A stretch of DNA of 34,393 bases from GCA-2861595 sp035536185 (GTDB lineage: Bacteria; Actinomycetota; Acidimicrobiia; Acidimicrobiales; GCA-2861595): NCBI GenBank assembly GCA_035536185.1, contig DATLOM010000045.1, forward strand, positions 1 to 34,393, read 5' to 3'. Below the pieces are notes generated by a model. That model did no database searches, was not told where the DNA came from, and was given only the letters and a program-made list of their open reading frames with translations. Below are positions 6,977 to 14,134 of the stretch, piece after piece (the first letter of the stretch is position 1; the number at the start of each line of letters is the position of its first letter). The position numbers were made by a program, and so were the translations under genes.

Positions 6977-8401
6977 TCAGTCGAGGAAGCCGTGGTCGCG
7001 GGCGATGGCCACGGCCTCGGCCTGGTTGCGTGCCCCCGTCTTGGCGAGGAGCTGGTGGATCGAGTTCTTCACCGTGCCCACGGCGAGCGACATCTCCTGG
7101 GCGATCCTCTTGGCGGGGATACCGAAGGACATCTGCTGGAGCAGCTCCATCTCCCGCAGGCTCAAGGTCAGCAGCCTCTCCAGCCTGTCGTCGGCGGGGG
7201 TGTCGCCCACCCTGAGGATGTCGACGAGCTCGACGAGCTCGGCGGCGTGGGTCTCCGTCGGGCGGCCATGGGTGGCCAGCACGGCCTCGACGACAGTCGC
7301 CAGGCCGGCCGTCTTGGGGACCAGGCCCACACTCGCCGAGGCAAGAGCCCTGCGTACCTGCGGCCGGCCATGGAACCAGCTCAACAGGATGGGTTTCGTG
7401 CCCGGGCACCATCGCCCGAGGGCCCGGACGGCCGCCGTCCCCTGCAGTCCACGCAGCCACAGGTCGTACAGGACCACGTCGGGGCGGTGCCGCAACACGC
7501 ACTCCACCGCCGCCAGCCCGTATGTGGGGAAGACGGGCATCACGGAGAAGTCGGCTTCCTTGGCGAGGCAGCGTCCGAGGGCTTCGGCGAAGAGGCGCTC
7601 AGTGTCGGCGACGAGCACCGAGCACCGCCCGGCCCGGTCCGGCGACGGCTTGGCCGGCCCGCGCCGGCGACTGCGGACAAGCGATGCCGCGGGGGTGCCC
7701 GAGGGCGCCGCCGGACCGGGTCGCGATTCGACCACCAGTCCGAGCACCCGGGCCAGGCTGACCACCTCGAGCTGGCTGGACGTCGCCGTCTTCGCCAGGA
7801 TGTGGTGGATGTGGTTCTTCAGGGTCCCCACGGAGATACCCAGCTTCTCGGCCACCTGAGCGGGGGGCGCGGCATCGGCTATGGCCCGCAGGACCTCCAT
7901 CTCCCGGGGGCTGAGCGAGGCGAACCGCTCCCAGAACTCCGACCCCCCCTCGTACCTCTCCTCGATCCCTTCGATCAGCTTGGCCAGCTCGTCGCCGAAG
8001 ACCAGGGGATCGCCTGCCGCGGCCCGCCTCACCGCTTCGACGAGCTGCTCCAGACGCAGGCTCTTGGGAAGGAAGCCGGTGGCGCCGGCACTCAGGGCTG
8101 CCTGGATCTGCACGGTGCCGTGGTACCAGGACAGGATGAGCACCTTCGTCTCGGGCACAGATGAGGCCAAGGCCCGGGTGGCCGTCGGTCCGTCGACCTC
8201 GAGCATCCAGTGGTCGTAGATCACGACGTCGGGCCGGTGGAGCTGGATCGTCTCGAGCGCATCCCCGCCCCGCGTCGGGAAGCGGGGTATCACCTCGATG
8301 TCGTCTTCCTGGTCCAGAGCAGCCCCGACGGCTTCCGCGAACAGCGGTTGGGTGTCCGCCACCAGCACCCTCGTCACCGGACTCCCGACCCTGGAGATCA
8401 T
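6977..8401 (-). CDS. Tandem NarL/LuxR-type response regulator (REC-HTH-REC-HTH)
   Basis: A 474-residue protein made of two complete NarL-family response regulators. Half 1: receiver about 10-130 (VLVADT, phosphoacceptor Asp63 in VVIYDHW, Lys113 in FLPKS) and a LuxR helix-turn-helix about 160-222 (LSPREMEVL, VGTLKNHIHHILAKT). Half 2: receiver about 260-380 (VLVADT, Asp313 in VVLYDLW, Lys363) and a helix-turn-helix about 410-474 (LSLREMELL, VGTVKNSIHQLLAKT). Corresponding residues are spaced exactly 250 apart, so the halves align without gaps. An Arg/Pro-rich linker (about 227-258) joins them. In both receivers the usual acidic pair is Asp-Thr rather than Asp-Asp. No histidine kinase is nearby. 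ATG 8401 has GAGGTG 9 nt upstream. It is convergent with smc and divergent from ftsY. Target genes are unknown. Confidence 0.93.
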   Translation of the reverse strand: MISRVGSPVTRVLVADTQPLFAEAVGAALDQEDDIEVIPRFPTRGGDALETIQLHRPDVVIYDHWMLEVDGPTATRALASSVPETKVLILSWYHGTVQIQAALSAGATGFLPKSLRLEQLVEAVRRAAAGDPLVFGDELAKLIEGIEERYEGGSEFWERFASLSPREMEVLRAIADAAPPAQVAEKLGISVGTLKNHIHHILAKTATSSQLEVVSLARVLGLVVESRPGPAAPSGTPAASLVRSRRRGPAKPSPDRAGRCSVLVADTERLFAEALGRCLAKEADFSVMPVFPTYGLAAVECVLRHRPDVVLYDLWLRGLQGTAAVRALGRWCPGTKPILLSWFHGRPQVRRALASASVGLVPKTAGLATVVEAVLATHGRPTETHAAELVELVDILRVGDTPADDRLERLLTLSLREMELLQQMSFGIPAKRIAQEMSLAVGTVKNSIHQLLAKTGARNQAEAVAIARDHGFLD

Positions 8402-8432
8402 CTGTTATTGCACCTCGCCGACCAACACCATC

Positions 8433-8438
8433 ATGGTA
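8433..8438 (-). promoter_or_regulatory. Candidate -10 box (TACCAT) for the tandem regulator
   Basis: Read on the minus strand the sequence is TACCAT, 31 nt upstream of the ATG at 8401. This would give a short leader that includes the GAGGTG ribosome-binding site. It shares the 91-nt divergent gap with the ftsY promoter candidate, so the regulator could influence both transcripts, which is inference. Confidence 0.35.
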
Positions 8439-8477
8439 CGAGCAAGGGATCTCGACGGGGCCTCGGCCACCGGCTCG

Positions 8478-8483
8478 TAGGCT
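8478..8483 (+). promoter_or_regulatory. Candidate -10 box (TAGGCT) for ftsY
   Basis: TAGGCT matches TAnnnT and ends 9 nt before the ftsY ATG, the same spacing as at smc. No Shine-Dalgarno sequence is visible between it and the start codon, suggesting a leaderless or very short-leader mRNA. Confidence 0.4.
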
Positions 8484-8492
8484 GGCCGGATC

Positions 8493-9680
8493 ATGGAGCT
8501 CGTTCTGATCCTGCTCGTCGCCCTGGTGCTGGTCGGGTCGGTGGCCGGCGCCACCGTCTCACGTCGTCGCTCGCGACGTCCCGAGCTCGAGCCGCCCCCC
8601 ACCCGGCGCGCGCCTCCGCTCACCCGGCCGCCCGAGGCCCTCCGTCCCACGGTGGAGGCGCCCGAGGCGCCCACCGATGTCGTGCTCGAGCCCGAGCTGC
8701 GGCCCGCCCCCCTCCCCGAGGCGTATCCCGAGCCCGAACCCGGACCCGAGCCCGAGGTCGTCGCCCCGCCGGCGCCGGTCCGGCCCCGGTTCCGGGACCG
8801 TCTCGGAAAAGCCCGCAGCCTCTTCTCCGGCTACATCGGCTCGGTTCTGTCCCGGTCGGCCATCGACGACGAGACCTGGGACGAGTTGGAGGAGGCTCTC
8901 ATCCGGGCCGACGTCGGTGTCGGCCTGACCGGTAGCCTGCTCGACGAGCTGCGCACCAGGGTCAAGGGCGAGGGCATCCGCACGCCGGACGAGCTCGTCT
9001 CGGCGCTGAAGGACGAGCTGAAGGCCAAGCTCTCGGAGGGCGACCGCAGCCTCGCCTTCGAGCCCGGCGTCCCCAACGTATGGCTCTTCGTGGGCGTCAA
9101 CGGTGTGGGCAAGACGACGACGGTCGGCAAGGTGGGCCTGCGGGAGGCGGCTGCCGGGCGGACCGTGGTCATGGCCGCGGCCGACACCTTTCGGGCCGCG
9201 GCAGCCGAGCAGCTGGAGCTGTGGGCCAAGCGGGTCGGCGCCGACCTCGTCCGAGGTGCCGAGGGCGGTGACCCGGGTGCCGTGGTCTTCGACGCGGTGG
9301 AGCGGGCGGCGTCCCGCGGAGCCGATCTGGTCCTGGCCGACACCGCCGGGCGCCTGCACAACAAGGTCAACCTCATGGAGGAGCTGAAGAAGGTCCGGCG
9401 GATCGCCGAGCGCCCGCCCGCTCTCCTCAAGGAGGTGCTGCTGGTGATCGACGCCACCACCGGGCAGAACGGGCTGGTGCAGGCTCGCCAGTTCGCGGAG
9501 GCGGTCGACGTCACCGGAGTGGTGCTCACCAAGCTCGACGGGACGGCCAAGGGCGGTATTGCCGTCGCCATCGCCTCCGACATGGGCCTGCCCATCAAGC
9601 TCGTCGGCCTGGGCGAGACGGCCGACGACCTGGTCGACTTCGATCCCGACGAGTTCGTGGAGGCCCTCTTCTCCGCGTAG
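8493..9680 (+). CDS. ftsY: Signal recognition particle receptor FtsY
   Basis: SRP receptor GTPase that docks ribosome-SRP complexes at the membrane. The 395 residues begin with a hydrophobic segment (about 2-20), a probable membrane anchor as in other actinobacterial FtsY proteins. A Pro/Glu-rich acidic linker (about 30-98) follows, then the NG domain: helical N domain about 100-185 and P-loop GVNGVGKTT at 201-209. Further motifs are DTFRAAAAEQL, DTAGRLHNK (about 283-291) and TKLDGTAKGG (about 346-355). The start is fixed by the hydrophobic N-terminus. Its partner ffh follows after 80 nt, so both halves of the targeting system are adjacent. Confidence 0.97.
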   Translation: MELVLILLVALVLVGSVAGATVSRRRSRRPELEPPPTRRAPPLTRPPEALRPTVEAPEAPTDVVLEPELRPAPLPEAYPEPEPGPEPEVVAPPAPVRPRFRDRLGKARSLFSGYIGSVLSRSAIDDETWDELEEALIRADVGVGLTGSLLDELRTRVKGEGIRTPDELVSALKDELKAKLSEGDRSLAFEPGVPNVWLFVGVNGVGKTTTVGKVGLREAAAGRTVVMAAADTFRAAAAEQLELWAKRVGADLVRGAEGGDPGAVVFDAVERAASRGADLVLADTAGRLHNKVNLMEELKKVRRIAERPPALLKEVLLVIDATTGQNGLVQARQFAEAVDVTGVVLTKLDGTAKGGIAVAIASDMGLPIKLVGLGETADDLVDFDPDEFVEALFSA

Positions 9681-9681
9681 A

Positions 9682-9722
9682 GGGACCCGTCGGCTCGGGA
9701 CCCCTGGTCCCCACTGGTCCCC
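9682..9722 (+). repeat. Nested inverted and direct repeats between ftsY and ffh
   Basis: Two copies of GGGACC (9682-9687, 9697-9702) are followed by two copies of CTGGTCCCC (9704-9712, 9714-9722). GGTCCC is the reverse complement of GGGACC. The inner pair can form a 6-bp stem with a 3-nt loop; the outer pair can close around it, and the copies can also exchange partners. It starts right after the ftsY stop and lies upstream of the ffh -10 candidate. There is no T-tract, so the role (terminator, processing site or operator) is open. Confidence 0.55.
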
Positions 9723-9746
9723 GGAGGGCGGCGACGGCGGAGCAAC

Positions 9747-9752
9747 TACCCT
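9747..9752 (+). promoter_or_regulatory. Candidate -10 box (TACCCT) for ffh
   Basis: TACCCT matches TAnnnT and ends 8 nt before the ffh ATG at 9761. No ribosome-binding site is present in the 8 nt between, so transcription would begin at or next to the start codon (leaderless). Confidence 0.4.
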
Positions 9753-9760
9753 GGTCGCTC

Positions 9761-11131
9761 ATGTTCGATTCCCTGTCCGACCGCTTCGAAGGCATCTTCG
9801 GCCGCCTCCGTAGCCGCGGGCGCCTCGGTGAAGCCGAAGTCGACGAGGTCCTCCGCGAGATCCGCCTCGCCCTGCTCGAGGCCGACGTCAACTTCCTGGT
9901 CGTCAAGAAGATGCTGGCCCGCATCAAGCAGCGCTGCGTCGGCATAGAGAACAGCCAGAGCCTGAGCCCGGCCCAGCAGGTCATCAAGATCGTCCACGAG
10001 GAGCTGGTGGGCATCCTCGGCGGCGAGACGCTCAAGCTCAGCTACGCCTCCAAGCCCCCCACGGTGGTGCTGCTGGCCGGCCTGCAGGGCTCGGGAAAGA
10101 CCACCGCCGCCGGCAAGCTGGCCCGCTGGTTCAAGCAGCAGGGCCGCAACCCCCTCCTCGTCGGAGCCGACCTCCAGCGCCCCGCCGCCGTGGAGCAGCT
10201 GAGGGTGCTGGGCGGCCAGGTCGGCGTCCCCGTGTTCAGCGAGGCTTCGCACCCCGTGACCGTGGCCGAGCGAGGCTTGGCCGAAGCACAGCGCCTCGGC
10301 CGCGACGTCCTCATCGTCGACACCGCCGGCCGCCTGTCGATCGACGCCGATCTCATGGAAGAGGTCCGCCGGATCTCCGGCAAGGTCGAGCCCCACTACA
10401 CGTTCCTGGTCATCGACGCCATGACCGGCCAGGATGCCGTGTCCACCGCCGAGGCGTTCCACGCCACCCTCGAGCTGGACGGGGTCATCCTCACCAAGCT
10501 CGACGGCGATGCCCGCGGCGGCGCCGCCCTCTCGGTGAAGCAGGTCGTCGGTCGCCCGATCGCCTTCGCCTCCGTCGGCGAGAAGCTGGCCGACTTCGAG
10601 GTCTTCCACCCCGACCGCATGGCCAGCCGGATCCTCGGGATGGGCGACATGCTCACCCTGATCGAGAAGGCCGAGGAGAGCTACGACAAGAGCGAGGCCG
10701 AACGGGCCGCCGCCGCCCTCATGGAGGGCACCTTCACCCTCGAGGACTTCCTCGAGCAGATGCAGCAGTTGAAGAAGATGGGCCCGCTGAAGGGCCTGGT
10801 GGGCATGATCCCGGGTGTCCCCAAGGAGCTCAAGGACGCCGACATCGACGAGCGTGAGCTGGGGCGCATCGAGGCCATCATCCGCTCCATGACGCCGGCG
10901 GAGCGGGTGGACACGTCGCTGATCAACGGGTCACGCCGCCTCCGCATAGCCAACGGAAGCGGCACCACGGCGTCGGATGTCAACGGCCTTCTCAAGCAGT
11001 TCAACGAGATGCAGCGCATGATGGGGTCCATGGGCCTCGGCCGTGCGCTGGCCAAGAAGAAGGGCAAGAAGGGCAAGAAGGGCGGGCGGGTCACTCCACC
11101 CAAGGTGCCCTCGATGTCGCAGTACAACTGA
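9761..11131 (+). CDS. ffh: Signal recognition particle protein Ffh
   Basis: A 456-residue SRP54 homologue that binds 4.5S RNA and hydrophobic signal sequences on nascent chains, then delivers them to FtsY. The N domain starts MFDSLSDRFEGIFGRLRSRG. The GTPase domain has P-loop GLQGSGKTT (107-115), the motif DLQRPAAVEQL, DTAGRLSID and TKLDGDARGG. The C-terminal methionine-rich M domain includes the RNA-binding SRRLRIANGSGT segment and many Met residues (MQRMMGSMGLG), ending in a basic Lys/Gly-rich tail. Length is normal. The SRP RNA gene is not in this window. Confidence 0.97.
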   Translation: MFDSLSDRFEGIFGRLRSRGRLGEAEVDEVLREIRLALLEADVNFLVVKKMLARIKQRCVGIENSQSLSPAQQVIKIVHEELVGILGGETLKLSYASKPPTVVLLAGLQGSGKTTAAGKLARWFKQQGRNPLLVGADLQRPAAVEQLRVLGGQVGVPVFSEASHPVTVAERGLAEAQRLGRDVLIVDTAGRLSIDADLMEEVRRISGKVEPHYTFLVIDAMTGQDAVSTAEAFHATLELDGVILTKLDGDARGGAALSVKQVVGRPIAFASVGEKLADFEVFHPDRMASRILGMGDMLTLIEKAEESYDKSEAERAAAALMEGTFTLEDFLEQMQQLKKMGPLKGLVGMIPGVPKELKDADIDERELGRIEAIIRSMTPAERVDTSLINGSRRLRIANGSGTTASDVNGLLKQFNEMQRMMGSMGLGRALAKKKGKKGKKGGRVTPPKVPSMSQYN

Positions 11132-11167
11132 CCGAGCAGCAAGAACCAGGGAACCAGGAGAGAATCA

Positions 11168-11437
11168 GTGGCCGTAAAGCTTCGTCTGATGCGAATGGGC
11201 AAGAAGAAGCAGCCGACGTACCGTGTCGTCGCTGCCGATGCCCGCTCGCCCCGCAACGGGCGTTTCATCGAGTTGGTCGGCACCTACGAGCCCCGCGCCG
11301 AGCCGTCGAAGATCCTCATCGACAACGAGAAAGCGCTGCGGTGGCTGCGCAGCGGCGCGCAGCCCACCGAGACGGTGGAGAAGCTGCTCAAGATCACCGG
11401 GGCCTGGGACGAGTTCAAGACGCCCACCCCCTCATGA
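11168..11437 (+). CDS. rpsP: 30S ribosomal protein S16 (bS16)
   Basis: An 89-residue protein, MAVKLRLMRMGKKKQPTYRV at the N-terminus, with the S16 core through GTYEPR and a C-terminal SGAQPTETVEKLL segment. It binds 16S rRNA during 30S assembly. The start is a GTG with an excellent AGGAG (11156-11160) 7 nt upstream. It heads the rpsP-khpA-rimM-trmD-rplS ribosome-assembly string, and its stop overlaps the khpA start in ATGA. Confidence 0.97.
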   Translation: MAVKLRLMRMGKKKQPTYRVVAADARSPRNGRFIELVGTYEPRAEPSKILIDNEKALRWLRSGAQPTETVEKLLKITGAWDEFKTPTPS

Positions 11438-11763
11438 GCGACCTCACCGAGACCCACGCCGAGGCCGAGGCCAGGGGGGACGGCATCGAGGCCGACGACA
11501 CAGGCAACCGCGTTCTCGGCGCCTCCGCCCGCAACGTGCTGTCGTACCTGGCCCGCCAGATCGTGGACGAGCCCGACGCAGTGGTCATCGAGGCGGACGA
11601 GGACCCGAACCGCAAGCGGGTGGACCTGCGTCTGCACGTGGCTCCCGACGACATGGGCATCGTGATCGGCCGGCGGGGCCGCACGGCCCAGGCCATCCGC
11701 ACCGTCGTGCGCGCCGCCGGCGCCAGCGAGGGCGTGGAAGCCACCGTCGACATCGTCGACTAG
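11434..11763 (+). CDS. khpA: KH-domain RNA-binding protein KhpA
   Basis: A 109-residue protein whose single KH domain contains the GxxG loop in IVIGRRGRTAQAIR. KhpA-family proteins bind RNA, often as a pair with KhpB/Jag, and are encoded between rpsP and rimM in actinobacteria and firmicutes. The ATG overlaps the rpsP stop by 4 nt (ATGA), indicating translational coupling. The first 25 residues are acidic and variable, making it longer than the usual 75-80 residues. A longer reading from 11341 would sit inside rpsP and was not used. Confidence 0.93.
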   Translation: MSDLTETHAEAEARGDGIEADDTGNRVLGASARNVLSYLARQIVDEPDAVVIEADEDPNRKRVDLRLHVAPDDMGIVIGRRGRTAQAIRTVVRAAGASEGVEATVDIVD

Positions 11764-11776
11764 CCAGGCGGCGGCC

Positions 11777-12235
11777 GTGCTCGAGGTGGGCCGGGTGGCC
11801 AAGCCCCACGGCTTGTCCGGCGAGGTGATCGTCGCCCTCGTCACGAACCGACCGGAGCGAGTCGCTCCCGGCTCGGTCCTCACCACGCCCTCAGGTGAGC
11901 TGACGGTGAAGTCGTCGTCGCCCCACCAGGGCCGCTGGATCGTCAGGTTCGCCGGCATCTCCGGGCGGGAGGCGGCGGAGGCGCTGCGGGGCGTGGTGCT
12001 GTCCGCTCCGGCCCTGGACGACCCCGACGAGCTGTGGGTCCACGAGCTGGTCGGCACCGAGGTCGCCGGCGTCGACGGCCGCGCCCACGGCAAGGTGGTG
12101 GAGGTGGAGGCCAATCCGGCCAGCGACCTGCTCGTGCTCGAGAGCGGCGGCCTGGTCCCGCTCCGGTTCGTGGTCGCCCACGACCGCGAGGCCGGCCGAA
12201 TCGTCATCGATCCCCCCGAGGGTCTCCTACCCTGA
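11777..12235 (+). CDS. rimM: 16S rRNA processing protein RimM
   Basis: A 152-residue 30S maturation factor that binds S19 and helps assemble the 30S head. It starts LEVGRVAKPHGLSGEV, the conserved RimM opening. The C-terminal PRC-barrel domain includes DELWVHELVGTEVAGVDG and HGKVVEVEANPASDLLVLE. The start is GTG 11777, 13 nt after khpA; no strong ribosome-binding site is visible, but coupling is likely. It is followed by an unusual hairpin before trmD. Confidence 0.95.
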   Translation: MLEVGRVAKPHGLSGEVIVALVTNRPERVAPGSVLTTPSGELTVKSSSPHQGRWIVRFAGISGREAAEALRGVVLSAPALDDPDELWVHELVGTEVAGVDGRAHGKVVEVEANPASDLLVLESGGLVPLRFVVAHDREAGRIVIDPPEGLLP

Positions 12236-12240
12236 GTTTG

Positions 12241-12277
12241 GAGTACATAGGGGGCGGAAACGGCCCGCTATGTACTC
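12241..12277 (+). promoter_or_regulatory. Strong AT-containing hairpin between rimM and trmD
   Basis: GAGTACATAG (12241-12250) is matched perfectly by CTATGTACTC (12268-12277), a 10-bp stem. Three more GGG/CCC pairs (12251-12253 with 12264-12266) can extend it inward past one bulged base. The arms are much more AT-rich than the surroundings, so this is unlikely to be compositional noise. It lies 17 nt before the trmD ATG and has no T-tract, arguing against an intrinsic terminator. It could be an RNA structure lowering trmD translation, a processing site, or a protein-binding palindrome. Confidence 0.65.
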
Positions 12278-12294
12278 GCAACGGGAACTCGCTC

Positions 12295-13071
12295 ATGCGT
12301 CTCGAGGTCTTCACCATCTTCCCCGGCCTCGTCGAGGGGTACCTGGCCGAGAGCCTCATCGGCAAGGCGCGCACCCGGGGGCTGATCGACCTGCGGGTCC
12401 ACGACCTGCGTTCGGCGACCTCGGACCCGCATCGCAGCGTGGACGACTCACCTTTCGGCGGCGGCGCCGGCATGGTGCTAGCGCCCGAGCCGATCTTCGC
12501 CGCCGTGGAGGCGGCCCAACCGGCGCGGCCGCTGTTCCTGCTCGGGCCCGGAGGCCGGCGTTTCGACCAGGACTTCGCCCGCGAGCTGGCGTCTGCGCCG
12601 GAGGGGTTCTCCCTGCTGTGCGGGCGCTACGAAGGTGTCGACCAGCGGGTGATCGAGCACCTGGTGGACGGCGAGCTGTCCATAGGGGACTACGTCCTGG
12701 CCGGCGGGGAAGCGGCCGCCCTGGTGGTCGTCGAGGCCGTGGCCCGGCTGGTGCCCGGGGTGGTGGGCAACGAGGTCTCCACCCTCCACGAGAGCTTCAG
12801 CGACGGCCTGCTCGAAGAGCCGCAGTACACGAGGCCGGCGGACTTCCGGGGATGGCCGGTCCCCGAGGTGCTCCGCGGCGGCGACCACGGCCGGATCGCC
12901 CGCTGGCGGCGTGCTGCCGCCCTGGCCCGGACGCTGCGGTCCCGGCCCGACCTGATCGAGGCACGGGGCGGCCTCAGCGACCAAGAGGTGCAGCTTCTGG
13001 GGGACCACGGTTATCCTGTCGCTTCCCCCCGCGGTGCCCACGAGGAGCCTGACGCGCATGAACCCCACTGA
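12295..13071 (+). CDS. trmD: tRNA (guanine-N1)-methyltransferase TrmD
   Basis: A 258-residue SPOUT methyltransferase that makes m1G37 next to the anticodon and prevents +1 frameshifting. It begins MRLEVFTIFPGLVEGYL. Conserved segments are DDSPFGGGAGMVLAPEP, LLCGRYEGVDQRVIE and the knot region SIGDYVLAGGEAAALVVVEAVARLVPGVVGN. ATG 12295 gives the correct N-terminus; GGGA lies about 8 nt upstream. The last 14 nt overlap rplS. Its start is separated from rimM by a 59-nt gap containing the 10-bp hairpin. Confidence 0.96.
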   Translation: MRLEVFTIFPGLVEGYLAESLIGKARTRGLIDLRVHDLRSATSDPHRSVDDSPFGGGAGMVLAPEPIFAAVEAAQPARPLFLLGPGGRRFDQDFARELASAPEGFSLLCGRYEGVDQRVIEHLVDGELSIGDYVLAGGEAAALVVVEAVARLVPGVVGNEVSTLHESFSDGLLEEPQYTRPADFRGWPVPEVLRGGDHGRIARWRRAAALARTLRSRPDLIEARGGLSDQEVQLLGDHGYPVASPRGAHEEPDAHEPH

Positions 13072-13408
13072 TCTGGTCGACAAGAGCAGGCTTCGCGACG
13101 ACATACCCGAGTTCAGCCCGGGCGACAACGTCAAGGTCCACGTCCGCGTGGTGGAGGGCACCCGCGAGCGGGTCCAGGTCTTCCAGGGCGACGTGATCGC
13201 CCGGCGCGGCGACGGGATCCGCGAGTCGTTCACGGTGCGCAAGGTCAGCTTCGGCGTCGGTGTCGAGCGCACCTTCCCGGTCCACTCGCCGGTGATCGCC
13301 AAGATCGAGGTCACCCGCACCGGTGACGTGCGTCGGGCCAAGCTCTACTACCTGCGCCAGCGGAGCGGGAAGGCCGCAAAGATCAAGGAGAAGCGGACCG
13401 CCCGTTGA
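13058..13408 (+). CDS. rplS: 50S ribosomal protein L19 (bL19)
   Basis: A 116-residue large-subunit protein located at the 30S-50S interface. Conserved segments include FSPGDNVKVHVRVVEG, VFQGDVIARRGDGI, FTVRKVSFGVGVERTFPVHSP and the C-terminal RRAKLYYLRQRSGKAAKIKE. ATG 13058 is preceded by AGGAG (13043-13047). The start lies inside the end of trmD, so the two genes are translationally linked. A GTG at 13034 would add eight non-conserved residues. Confidence 0.97.
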   Translation: MNPTDLVDKSRLRDDIPEFSPGDNVKVHVRVVEGTRERVQVFQGDVIARRGDGIRESFTVRKVSFGVGVERTFPVHSPVIAKIEVTRTGDVRRAKLYYLRQRSGKAAKIKEKRTAR

Positions 13409-14109
13409 GGAGGAAAGCCAGGCCGGCGGCGGCGGCGAAAGCGCCGGCGGGTGCCGGCATGGACCCCTCGCCGGCGCGCCCCAAGGGGCGCTCCAGGGTG
13501 TGGAGGGCCATCGGGGAGATCCCGCTCCTGTTGGGGTTCGCCGCGCTCATCGCCTTCCTGTTGAAGACCCTGGTGGCCCAGGCTTTCTACATCCCGTCGG
13601 AGTCGATGCTCGACCAGTTGGAGGTCAACGACCGGGTGGTGGTGTCGAAGATCGCTTACCGGCTCCACCCTCCGAGGCGGGGTGACATCGTCGTGTTCGA
13701 CTGCCCCAAGACGGCGTGCCGGCTCGAGCCGCCGAAGCCGTCGACGGGCACAGGCTGGCAGGACCGGGCTCGGCGGGTCCTCCACAGCGTGGGCGAGGGC
13801 ATCGGTGTCGTGCAGCCTTCCACCGAAGAGTTCATCAAGCGGGTGGTGGCTCTGCCCGGCGAGAGCGTCGAGGGCAGGGACGGCAAGGTCTTCGTGAACG
13901 GCCGGCGCCTCATCGAGCCCTACCTGGAAGCCGGGACGACCACCAGCACCTTCGCCCCGGTGACCGTGCCTCGGGGTCGCCTGTGGGTCATGGGTGACAA
14001 CCGCGGGAACTCCTCGGACAGTCGGGTCTTCGGCCCGATCACGCGAGAGTCGGTGGTCGGGCGCACGGTGTTGAAGGTCTGGCCACTGAAATCGGCTTCG
14101 TTCCTGTGA
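13405..14109 (+). CDS. lepB: Signal peptidase I
   Basis: Membrane serine protease that removes signal peptides from secreted proteins. From TTG 13405 it has 234 residues: a basic cytoplasmic tail (1-34), a transmembrane helix (about 38-58, IPLLLGFAALIAFLLKTLVA), the catalytic Ser67 in IPSESML, Lys145 in FIKRVVALPGE, and the GDNRGNSSDSR box (197-207). TTG overlaps the rplS stop (TTGA). ATG 13459 is an alternative that removes 18 Ala/Lys-rich residues without affecting any domain. An AGGAGG at 13408-13413 has no suitable start after it. A candidate substrate is the M23-lipase protein encoded downstream. Confidence 0.94.
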   Translation: MRRKARPAAAAKAPAGAGMDPSPARPKGRSRVWRAIGEIPLLLGFAALIAFLLKTLVAQAFYIPSESMLDQLEVNDRVVVSKIAYRLHPPRRGDIVVFDCPKTACRLEPPKPSTGTGWQDRARRVLHSVGEGIGVVQPSTEEFIKRVVALPGESVEGRDGKVFVNGRRLIEPYLEAGTTTSTFAPVTVPRGRLWVMGDNRGNSSDSRVFGPITRESVVGRTVLKVWPLKSASFL

Positions 14110-14122
14110 CCCCGCCTGAACC

Positions 14123-14128
14123 TACGCT
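14123..14128 (+). promoter_or_regulatory. Candidate -10 box (TACGCT) for the DUF2469 gene
   Basis: TACGCT fits TAnnnT and ends 6 nt before the ATG at 14135, the spacing expected for a leaderless transcript. No Shine-Dalgarno sequence precedes the ATG. The gene could alternatively be read from the lepB transcript. Confidence 0.4.
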
Positions 14129-14134
14129 GACACC

